Of a DNA stretch of 5,078 nucleotides, positions 1 to 5,078 are shown piece by piece; the first letter of the stretch is position 1, and each line of letters begins with the position of its first letter. Origin of the DNA: Pseudothermotoga sp. (lineage in GTDB: Bacteria; Thermotogota; Thermotogae; Thermotogales; DSM-5069). The stretch spans positions 1,847 to 6,924 of the forward strand of contig DOKY01000006.1 of NCBI GenBank assembly GCA_003510135.1. Reading direction: 5' to 3'. A model generated the notes under the pieces. It saw only the letters and a program-made list of their open reading frames with translations, ran no database searches and had not been told where the DNA came from. Both the position numbers and the translations under genes were made by a program.

Positions 1-2
1 TT

Positions 3-1007
3 CAAGAATTGCAGATCGAGCTCGCAAGAGCCGATATCGACGTCGAAGAGATGAAGAGATTGTCCATAGAATATTCAAAACTTGAAGAGATCGTTCAGCT
101 TCACGAAGGGCTTGAAGAGCTCGAAAGAGATATCGAGTTCTGGCAACAGGTCATTGCGGAGGATCCTTCTGCCGAGAAAGAGCTCGCTGAGACGAAACAG
201 GAACACGAGCAGAAGCTCTCGCAGTTGATTTCGCTCCTGCTTCCGAGCGACGACTACGACAGTATCATCATGGAAATAAGGGCAGGCACAGGGGGAGAAG
301 AAGCCGCACTCTTCGCCGCAGATCTGTACAGAATGTACAGCCGCTATGCGGAGCGCAAGGGCTGGGAAGTGGAGCTCGCAGACTTTCACGACACCGGTCT
401 TGGCGGGTTCAAAGAAGTCGTGTTGTTCGTCAGAGGGAAATCTGTTTATAAACATCTGAAATGGGAAAGTGGGGTACACAGGGTCCAGAGGATCCCGATC
501 ACGGAATCTTCCGGTAGGATACACACCTCCACCGCCACCGTCGCGATACTGCCCGAGGTCACGACCGTGGAAGTCCAGATAGACCCGAAAGATCTGGAGA
601 TAGACACCTTCAAGGCTTCAGGTCATGGGGGACAGTACGTGAACAAAACTGAATCTGCCGTGAGGATAACGCACCTTCCAACGGGTATCACCGTGAGCTG
701 TCAAAGCGAAAGATCGCAGCATCAAAACAGAGAGAAGGCTCTCGCCATACTCAGGGCCAAACTCTTTCAGCTGAAACAGGAAGAGCTCATGCAAAAGATC
801 TCCCAGCAAAGGAAAAGCCAGATAAAGACAGCCGAGAGAAGCGAAAAGATCCGGACCTACAACTTTCCGCAAAACCGCGTGACCGACCATAGGATCGATT
901 ACACAAGTTACAGGCTCAAGGAAATATTGGACGGCGATCTGGACGAGTTGGTTTCTAAACTGCTGGAGTTCGAACTCGCAGAGACCGCAAAGCGCATCTT
1001 AAGTTGA
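3..1007 (+). CDS. prfA: Peptide chain release factor 1 (RF1), 5' end cut by window edge
   Basis: Class I release factor that reads UAA and UAG in the ribosomal A site and triggers peptidyl-tRNA hydrolysis in the cytosol. The open frame runs to the left window edge, so the TTG at base 9 is not the real start; compared with the remembered T. maritima protein only about five codons are missing. Counting the TTG codon as residue 1, there is an N-terminal helical domain (about 1-80), the IRAGTGGEEAALFA stretch (about 90-103), the tripeptide Pro-Ile-Thr at 163-165 (bases 495-503), the GGQ loop SGHGGQYVN at 204-212 (GGQ at bases 627-635), and the conserved NFPQNRVTDHR near 285-295. A PxT tripeptide marks RF1, whereas RF2 has SPF. 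The frame ends in TGA, which RF1 itself does not read. The gene is intact as far as seen and converges on the flagellar operon, overlapping its last gene by 9 bases. No prmC (hemK) follows it, although the two are adjacent in many bacteria. Confidence 0.97.
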   Translation, partial: QELQIELARADIDVEEMKRLSIEYSKLEEIVQLHEGLEELERDIEFWQQVIAEDPSAEKELAETKQEHEQKLSQLISLLLPSDDYDSIIMEIRAGTGGEEAALFAADLYRMYSRYAERKGWEVELADFHDTGLGGFKEVVLFVRGKSVYKHLKWESGVHRVQRIPITESSGRIHTSTATVAILPEVTTVEVQIDPKDLEIDTFKASGHGGQYVNKTESAVRITHLPTGITVSCQSERSQHQNREKALAILRAKLFQLKQEELMQKISQQRKSQIKTAERSEKIRTYNFPQNRVTDHRIDYTSYRLKEILDGDLDELVSKLLEFELAETAKRILS

Positions 1008-1274
1008 AGTCTTACCGTAAGCCTTCTTCGCCAAAGCTTCGTAGATCATGTTCGTCAGGGAAGAGAGTTCGTGCCTCGCCGCCTGCCTCGAATATTCGTA
1101 CAGGGTCATGTTCATGAACCAGCTTTCTGCGAGCGTTCTTCTGAACAAGTTCGACTTGGGTATGGACTCGTACATCTTCTTGAGAACATCGTAAAAGATC
1201 GTCGCGGTGAAGTCCGCACAGGCGTTCCAGAGTTTATCAGAACCTCTGTTGATCGTAGAAATTGTCTGCACCAT
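999..1274 (-). CDS. flgJ: Flagellar rod-binding protein, FlgJ N-terminal domain type
   Basis: A 91-residue protein that matches the rod-binding domain forming the N-terminal half of enterobacterial FlgJ: DKLWNACADFTATIFYDVLKKM (about 13-34, the family's 'W/L-AC-DFEA-F---LLK-M' pattern), then Ser/Pro-Lys-Ser-x-Leu-Phe (about 38-44) and AESWFMNMTLYEYSRQAA (about 49-66). In the family this domain caps or scaffolds rod assembly in the periplasm. The peptidoglycan-hydrolase domain of full-length FlgJ is absent, as in many non-proteobacterial versions, so wall digestion must come from another enzyme. No signal peptide is visible. The ATG directly follows the flgI TGA in the same frame. A sequence GGTGGTGAT, close to an ideal Shine-Dalgarno, lies inside the flgI end at 1279-1287 with about 8 bases to this ATG, which supports the start; the next codon, GTG, is a less likely alternative. 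It ends in TAA inside the 3' end of prfA. Last gene of the flgAHI operon. Confidence 0.88.
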   Translation of the reverse strand: MVQTISTINRGSDKLWNACADFTATIFYDVLKKMYESIPKSNLFRRTLAESWFMNMTLYEYSRQAARHELSSLTNMIYEALAKKAYGKTST

Positions 1275-2267
1275 TCACATCACCACCAGCTCGGCAAGCA
1301 ACACACCAGCTTTGTGCATGGACTCGAGTATCGCTATGATGTCCTGTGGTGTGGCACCGAGACTCTTGAGCGCGGAAACGAGCGCACCCACCGTGGCTTC
1401 CGTTTCCTGTTCCGGAAGTTTGCCATTTTTGATCGTGACGTTGAAAACCCCGTAAGAGAGAGTGAAGTCGAGGATCTTTATGTTTCCGCCGAACACCACC
1501 GTGCCCGTCTTTTCGTTCACAACCACTCGTGCGGGCATGTCCACTGAGACTTCGATTTCCTCTACGAGTGCGAGGAAGGATATCACATCGTCTTCGAACG
1601 CAGAAGGTACGTCTATCTTTATCGTCGAAGCATCGATCGCCTTCGCTATTCTCCTTTCAAAAGTGGTGTTTATCGCCTGTGCCACCCTCGCGGCGGTCGT
1701 GAAGTCGGGTCGTTTCAGATGCAAGGTCACCGAGTTGGACTGAGCGAACTCGAAGGGTATCTCACGTTCCACGATGGCGCCAGATGGAATGAACCCCACG
1801 ACCTTGTACTTCGATTGCAAATTCGCCGAGACCTTGACTTCCGCTCCACCCACGCTGACGCTTCCTTGGGCCACTGCGTAGACGTTTCCATCCGCACCGA
1901 ACAGTGGTGTTTGTAGCAGAATGCCACCCTCCAACGACTTCGCGTCCCCTATGGATGCCACCACGACATCCAGCCTCATGCCCTCTTTGAAAAACGCAGG
2001 AATGTCAGCGATGACCATCACCATCGCACTGTTCCTCGTTTTGATGTCCTCTGGATTCATGGTCACACCGAGTGTTTTCGCTATGTTGCTGAGTACGGTA
2101 GAACTTATCTTACCCGAATCACCCGTGCCGTTCAGTCCCACCACGATGCCTATGCCGAACAGCTGGTTGTCTCTCACGCCTCTGAAGTTCGCGATGTCTT
2201 TGATCCTTGCGGTGGAGAAAGCGATGCACGTCAGTGTCAATGTCAGCACGAGAAATATCTTTCTCAC
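1275..2267 (-). CDS. flgI: Flagellar P-ring protein FlgI
   Basis: Structural protein of the P-ring, the periplasmic bushing around the rod at the peptidoglycan. I place the start at the GTG at 2265-2267 because GAGGTGG stands 5 bases upstream; a longer ATG-started frame from 2315 would run back into flgH and bury the signal peptide. This gives 330 residues. Residues 1-20 form a Sec signal peptide (VRKIFLVLTL then a hydrophobic run, likely cut after Ser-Thr-Ala). The mature start RIKDIANFRGVRDNQLFGIG (21-40) with VVGLNGTGDSG is the FlgI signature, followed by VVVASIGDAKSLEGG (about 101-115), QTPLFGADGNVYAVAQG (119-135), GAIVEREIP (163-171), the NEKTGTVVFGGNI stretch (251-263) and a C-terminal LGATPQDIIAILESMHKAG block (303-321). 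The family is usually about 345-370 residues; a loop of roughly 30 residues before the last helices is reduced here. The gene ends in TGA immediately before the flgJ ATG. Confidence 0.96.
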   Translation of the reverse strand: MRKIFLVLTLTLTCIAFSTARIKDIANFRGVRDNQLFGIGIVVGLNGTGDSGKISSTVLSNIAKTLGVTMNPEDIKTRNSAMVMVIADIPAFFKEGMRLDVVVASIGDAKSLEGGILLQTPLFGADGNVYAVAQGSVSVGGAEVKVSANLQSKYKVVGFIPSGAIVEREIPFEFAQSNSVTLHLKRPDFTTAARVAQAINTTFERRIAKAIDASTIKIDVPSAFEDDVISFLALVEEIEVSVDMPARVVVNEKTGTVVFGGNIKILDFTLSYGVFNVTIKNGKLPEQETEATVGALVSALKSLGATPQDIIAILESMHKAGVLLAELVVM

Positions 2268-2272
2268 GCCCA

Positions 2273-2279
2273 CCACCTC
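2273..2279 (-). promoter_or_regulatory. Ribosome binding site that fixes the flgI GTG start
   Basis: On the minus strand the sequence is TGAGGTGGTGGGCGTG: GAGGTGG begins inside the TGA stop of flgH and ends 5 bases before the GTG at 2267. It is the only good Shine-Dalgarno near the flgI signal peptide, so it selects this start over the ATG at 2315. Overlap with the upstream stop suggests translational coupling to flgH (inference). Confidence 0.8.
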
Positions 2280-2871
2280 ACAGCAAGAATCTGGCGATGG
2301 CAGAGAGAAATGCATCGAGCCATGATTCCTCGTCGGGCTTCTGCCTGAAAACGAGCTGTCCGTTGACCCAAATCTGACAGTTGGCGATCTTCGAAGAGTC
2401 GATCGTGTTGTTCGCGGCGATGTCGTCGGGTCTGACGGTGCCTCTTATCGTCACTTCGCTGAGCTGATTGCCGACCTTGAGTTGTCTGTTTCCTTCTATG
2501 ACGAAGTTTCCATTCTCTATGGCGACCACGACGGCAGACATGGTCATGATGACGTTGGTACTGGTCTTTGCGCTTCTGTCGATGTTCGTGTTGTTGTTTA
2601 TGGGAATGAACTTGGACAAGTCGAAGTTCGTGATGCCTTTCACCGTGCCTGTGATCAGGTTCATCAAAGCCTTCTCCAGAGATTCGGTGCTGAGCGAAGT
2701 GCTGAACTGCGGACTTTCGCGCACGACGATCGTGACGATGTCACCCACGCGACTCGCCTTTCTGTCCGAGATGATGTATCTGAACTGCGTGTTGGTGGAA
2801 CTGTTCCACAAAGACGTTGAAAAGAAGATCGTTGTGAGCATCATCAGAGTGAGCAAAAGAAACCTTCTCAT
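2278..2871 (-). CDS. flgH: Flagellar L-ring protein FlgH, without a lipobox
   Basis: Outer-ring component of the flagellar bushing, normally an outer-membrane lipoprotein. The 197-residue protein starts at an ATG with GGAGG 8 bases upstream. Residues 1-20 are a clear export signal (MRRFLLLTLMMLTTIFFSTS). The FlgH core follows: ISDRKASRVGDIVTIVVRES (34-53; compare DRRPRNIGDTLTIVLQEN in E. coli), a polar Ser/Thr/Asn-rich middle, VVAIENGNFVIEGNRQLKVG (115-134), VTIRGTVRPDDIAANNTIDSS (140-160), and an amphipathic tail ending WLDAFLSAIARFLL. The only cysteine is C165, so the usual lipobox Cys at the mature N-terminus is missing and the protein is probably not lipidated. Length is a little under the family's usual 200-235. 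It lies 4 bases after flgA and 10 bases before flgI. Confidence 0.92.
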   Translation of the reverse strand: MRRFLLLTLMMLTTIFFSTSLWNSSTNTQFRYIISDRKASRVGDIVTIVVRESPQFSTSLSTESLEKALMNLITGTVKGITNFDLSKFIPINNNTNIDRSAKTSTNVIMTMSAVVVAIENGNFVIEGNRQLKVGNQLSEVTIRGTVRPDDIAANNTIDSSKIANCQIWVNGQLVFRQKPDEESWLDAFLSAIARFLL

Positions 2872-2875
2872 GTTA

Positions 2876-3541
2876 TCAACCTCCAGTCACTAAAACGGTC
2901 AGATCCTCTTGGAGCAAACCTTCTATGAGTACACCACTTGAAACGTTCCTGACGGAGATCCTCTCGCCTATGTAACCGTCACGCATGGCGCGCACCTGCG
3001 CCGTTGCAACAATCGGACCGATAGTCACTCTGGCTGTCAACAACTGACCGGCTCTCACATCCGGTGGTTTCGCCAAGTACCTCGCGTCCAAAGGTTCGTT
3101 CTGTCTGAACATCCTTCGAGCGATCTTTCCGACGACTTGATTGAGATCCGTGCAATGTTCCACGTTCAACGTCAGGAGGTTCACCCTCTGAAGCGTCACA
3201 TCGTTCACGCCAAGAACTTCGTTGGATCTGACCGTTCTGTTCACGACCAGAACATCGGCAAAGACTGCGAGCTCACATTCAACTCGCACATAACCACAGA
3301 ACTTTTCTTCTTGATAAGCTTTGAACAGGAAACTGAAAAAGCTTTTCGAACGGCTGTGTGAAGTCAGCTGGATCTTGTCAAAAGAACTAGGGGAACTCTT
3401 GATCTGCAGAGAAACGATCGTTGCTTCTGAGCCAAAGTTTTCTCTGGCGAACTTTTCTATCGCCTCGATGAGCATCTCGTTCGCAAAACAGTAGACTGTG
3501 AATATCAAAAGGAACACGACTGCAAGAACGAGTCCTTTCAT
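2876..3541 (-). CDS. flgA: Flagellar P-ring assembly chaperone FlgA
   Basis: Periplasmic protein required for FlgI to assemble into the P-ring. The 221 residues begin with a Sec signal peptide (MKGLVLAVVFLLIFTVYCFA, likely cleaved after residue 20). Residues about 21-90 form a poorly conserved N-terminal domain with Cys82 and Cys89, which could pair in the periplasm (inference). Residues about 96-158 form the SAF-like domain: VLVVNRTVRSNEVLGVNDVTL, then GKIARRMFRQNEPLDARYL. The C-terminal beta domain has the typical FlgA motifs VRAGQLLTARV (162-172), AMRDGYIGERISVRNVSSGVLIEG (185-208) and a final TVLV. The ATG is preceded by GGTGA at 3546-3550, 4 bases away, and places the signal peptide correctly. 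It is the first gene of the flgA-flgH-flgI-flgJ operon; its own promoter should lie in the short spacer upstream, but I see no convincing one. Confidence 0.9.
   Translation of the reverse strand: MKGLVLAVVFLLIFTVYCFANEMLIEAIEKFARENFGSEATIVSLQIKSSPSSFDKIQLTSHSRSKSFFSFLFKAYQEEKFCGYVRVECELAVFADVLVVNRTVRSNEVLGVNDVTLQRVNLLTLNVEHCTDLNQVVGKIARRMFRQNEPLDARYLAKPPDVRAGQLLTARVTIGPIVATAQVRAMRDGYIGERISVRNVSSGVLIEGLLQEDLTVLVTGG
2880..2884 (-). promoter_or_regulatory. Ribosome binding site of flgH inside the flgA 3' end
   Basis: The minus strand reads GGAGGTTGATAACATG. GGAGG is made by the last two Gly codons of flgA (GGA GGT) and is followed, after 8 bases holding two consecutive in-frame stops (TGA TAA), by the flgH ATG. 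Site and start are clear; translational coupling is inferred from the overlap. Confidence 0.85.
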
Positions 3542-3599
3542 ACCCTCACCGACTAACTATTTCTACGCGAGGGAGGGGTTATCCTCAGAGGAAAGGAAA

Positions 3600-3621
3600 G
3601 ACCCGGTCGTGAGACCGGGTC
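3600..3621 (-). terminator. Hairpin terminator after the calcium ATPase gene
   Basis: A perfect 9-bp stem (3600-3608 with 3613-3621, arms GACCCGGTC and GACCGGGTC) closes a 4-base loop. It starts 6 bases past the ATPase stop codon. On the minus strand it is followed by CTTTCCTTTCCTCT, a pyrimidine run with U clusters rather than a pure U tract, so it resembles an intrinsic terminator of moderate quality. It separates ATPase transcription from the flagellar operon. Confidence 0.75.
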
Positions 3622-3627
3622 GAAGGT

Positions 3628-5078
3628 TCAACCCTTTCTTCTATCGAACCACTTGACCAGCTCAAAAAGGGGCACGATCATGAAAGCTGCAATAAAGCTG
3701 ACCAATAGTTGATGACCTGCGAGCGTTGCAGTACCGAAAACGCTTTGCAGACCCGGAAGATATATGACCGCGAGCAGGAGCAAGAAAGACACCACAACCG
3801 CGAGGATCAAACGTGGGTTGTTCCTCAGACCCACCTTGAACAGAGAATGCTTCAACGACTTTGAATTGAACGCATGGAACAGCTGGCCCGTACACAAGGT
3901 GAAGAAGACCATCGTTCTGAGTAGTCTTATCTCGTCGTGTTCCATCAAGGCCCAACCGTAGACGAAGAGCGTCAACATCGAGAGCAACAAACCGCCGATG
4001 AATATCTTCTTCATCACGTCCTTGCTCATGATACCCTCTTTCGGATCCCTCGGTGGTCTGTTCATGACGTCAGGTTCTGCAGGTTCGACCCCGAGCGCAA
4101 GTGCTGGAAGTCCGTCGGTGACCAGGTTCATCCAGAGAATCTGGACCGGAATGAGGGGTAGAGGCAATCTGAGCAGGATCGAGACGAATATCGTCGCCAC
4201 CTCGCTGATATTGCACGAGAGCAGATAGTAGACGACTTTTCTGATGTTGTCGAAGATCTTTCTTCCCTCTTCAACGGCAGCCACGATGCTCGCAAAATTA
4301 TCATCGGTGAGCACCATGTCCGCGGCGTCTTTCGAAACATCCGTTCCCGTGATACCCATCGCGACACCTATGTCCGCTCTCTTCAGGGCTGGTGCGTCGT
4401 TCACACCGTCTCCCGTCATCGCCACGATTTTACCTTTCTTCTTGAGTGCCTCCACGATCTTCAGTTTATCGCTGGGTGAAACCCTCGCGTAGACCTTCAC
4501 CTCTTCCACGACCTTCACCAGCTCGTCGATATCCATATTCAAAAGTTCACTACCCGTGAGCGTTTTACCTTCAGAGTCAATTACTCCCAACTCTTTCGCT
4601 ATCGTCTGTGCGGTTGCCTTGTGATCGCCCGTGATCATGATCACCTTTATCCCAGCGGTTCTGCACTTCTCGAGGGCATCTTTCACCTCTGGCCTTGGAG
4701 GATCTATCATGCCGATCAGTGCGAGGAACACCATGTCTTGCTCGAGATCTTGATACTGACCTTCCTTTACGCTCTTGTAAGCCACCGCAAGAACGCGCAG
4801 GCCATCCTGAGCCATTCGCTGGTTAGCCTGCAGAATCTGTTCTCTGTCCTTCTCGCTCATCTGTTTCACTTCGCCTGAAGCTGAAACGTATTTCGTGCAT
4901 CTTGCGAGCACGACATCGGGAGCACCCTTCGTGTAAGAAACGAAAGTGTCGTCTTTCCTGTGAACGGTGGTCATCATCTTTCTGTCGGAATCGAAAGGTA
5001 TCTCGTGGACACGTGGCATCTTTTCTTCCAGTTCTGTTTTTTTCAAACCGAAGTCCCACGCGGCAAGTGCGAGGGCGA
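3628..5078 (-). CDS. P2A-type calcium-transporting ATPase, C-terminal half (partial)
   Basis: Membrane P-type ATPase that couples ATP hydrolysis to cation export, most likely Ca2+. The frame is open to the right edge, so the TTG at 5046 is internal; about 482 of an expected 870-910 codons are present. Counting from that TTG: nucleotide-binding domain with FDSDRKMMT (18-26) and KGAPD (40-44, the ATP-contacting Lys), DPPRPEV (115-121), TGDHKATA (139-146), SPSDK (190-194) and the hinge TGDGVNDAP (211-219, bases 4390-4416). Six membrane segments follow: M5 about 268-292, M6 299-320, M7 347-367, M8 377-395, M9 411-435, M10 443-465. M5 retains SCNISEV (Asn279, Glu282) and M6 retains WMNLVTDG (Asn307, Thr310, Asp311), matching SERCA Ca2+ ligands; M8 has Gln388 where SERCA has Glu908. 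The DKTGT phosphorylation site, actuator TGES and M1-M4 lie outside the window. Ends in TGA before a hairpin terminator; not part of the flagellar operon. Confidence 0.95.
   Translation of the reverse strand, partial: ALALAAWDFGLKKTELEEKMPRVHEIPFDSDRKMMTTVHRKDDTFVSYTKGAPDVVLARCTKYVSASGEVKQMSEKDREQILQANQRMAQDGLRVLAVAYKSVKEGQYQDLEQDMVFLALIGMIDPPRPEVKDALEKCRTAGIKVIMITGDHKATAQTIAKELGVIDSEGKTLTGSELLNMDIDELVKVVEEVKVYARVSPSDKLKIVEALKKKGKIVAMTGDGVNDAPALKRADIGVAMGITGTDVSKDAADMVLTDDNFASIVAAVEEGRKIFDNIRKVVYYLLSCNISEVATIFVSILLRLPLPLIPVQILWMNLVTDGLPALALGVEPAEPDVMNRPPRDPKEGIMSKDVMKKIFIGGLLLSMLTLFVYGWALMEHDEIRLLRTMVFFTLCTGQLFHAFNSKSLKHSLFKVGLRNNPRLILAVVVSFLLLLAVIYLPGLQSVFGTATLAGHQLLVSFIAAFMIVPLFELVKWFDRRKG

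Noticed and set aside
75..524. 149-codon minus-strand open frame inside prfA
   Set aside because: It lies wholly antisense to conserved RF1 coding sequence and has no recognisable domain or convincing ribosome binding site.
1006..1026. Weak inverted repeat GAAG-t-CTTA / TAAG-c-CTTC with a 3-base loop at the prfA/flgJ junction
   Set aside because: AT-rich four-base arms with a mismatch and no U tract on either side; too weak to call a terminator.
1071..1547. 158-codon plus-strand open frame opposite flgI and flgJ
   Set aside because: It is antisense to two clearly recognised genes, is rich in His/Arg as expected of a shadow frame, and resembles no family I know.
2268..2315. Longer flgI start at the ATG at 2315
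   Set aside because: It would overlap flgH and add 16 residues before the signal peptide; the GTG at 2267 has a proper ribosome binding site.
1921..2325. 134-codon plus-strand open frame with hydrophobic stretches opposite flgI
   Set aside because: The hydrophobicity mirrors the opposite-strand codons of FlgI; it is a shadow frame.
2468..2893. Plus-strand open frames (also 2482-2820) opposite flgH
   Set aside because: Both are antisense to flgH, overlap each other in different frames and show no domain.
3560..3588. Possible minus-strand promoter for flgA: CTGAGG, 17-base spacer, TAGAAA
   Set aside because: Only about three and four of six positions match the usual -35 and -10 hexamers; the spacing alone is not enough. 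No sigma-28-type motif was seen either.
3583..3591. Short palindrome CCTCAGAGG in the flgA upstream spacer
   Set aside because: Four-base arms around one base are expected by chance and match no operator I recognise.

Overview
The window looks like chromosomal DNA of a Thermotogae bacterium, probably near Thermotoga or Pseudothermotoga. This is inferred from remembered family sequences, chiefly the release factor: its N-terminal region and its stretches around the GGQ motif and NFPQNRVTDH read very much like the T. maritima protein. AGA/AGG arginine codons, GTG starts and very tight gene packing fit that placement. No tRNA, rRNA, CRISPR array, insertion sequence or phage signature was seen, and no stretch over 300 bases lacks a gene.

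Layout: (1) Bases 1-1007, plus strand: prfA, peptide chain release factor 1, lacking only a few N-terminal codons at the window edge. (2) Bases 999-3541, minus strand: four tightly packed flagellar genes in transcription order flgA (P-ring assembly chaperone), flgH (L-ring), flgI (P-ring) and a single-domain FlgJ-type rod-binding protein. They form one operon with ribosome binding sites buried in the preceding genes. It ends tail-to-tail with prfA, with a 9-base overlap. (3) Bases 3542-3627: an 86-base spacer with a GC-rich hairpin terminator for the next gene. (4) Bases 3628-5078, minus strand: the C-terminal half of a P2A (SERCA-like) calcium-transporting ATPase; the rest lies beyond the right edge.

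How they work together: FlgA, FlgH, FlgI and the rod-binding protein build the bushing (P and L rings) through which the flagellar rod passes the peptidoglycan and outer envelope, so the organism should be a motile diderm. The calcium ATPase and RF1 are housekeeping neighbours with no visible functional link to the flagellar genes.

I found no previously undescribed system here. The points worth a second look are modest: FlgH has no lipobox cysteine, flgI and flgJ are in the same frame separated only by one TGA, FlgI is shortened near its C-terminus, the ATPase has Gln where SERCA has Glu908, and no terminator is visible between the convergent flagellar operon and prfA.
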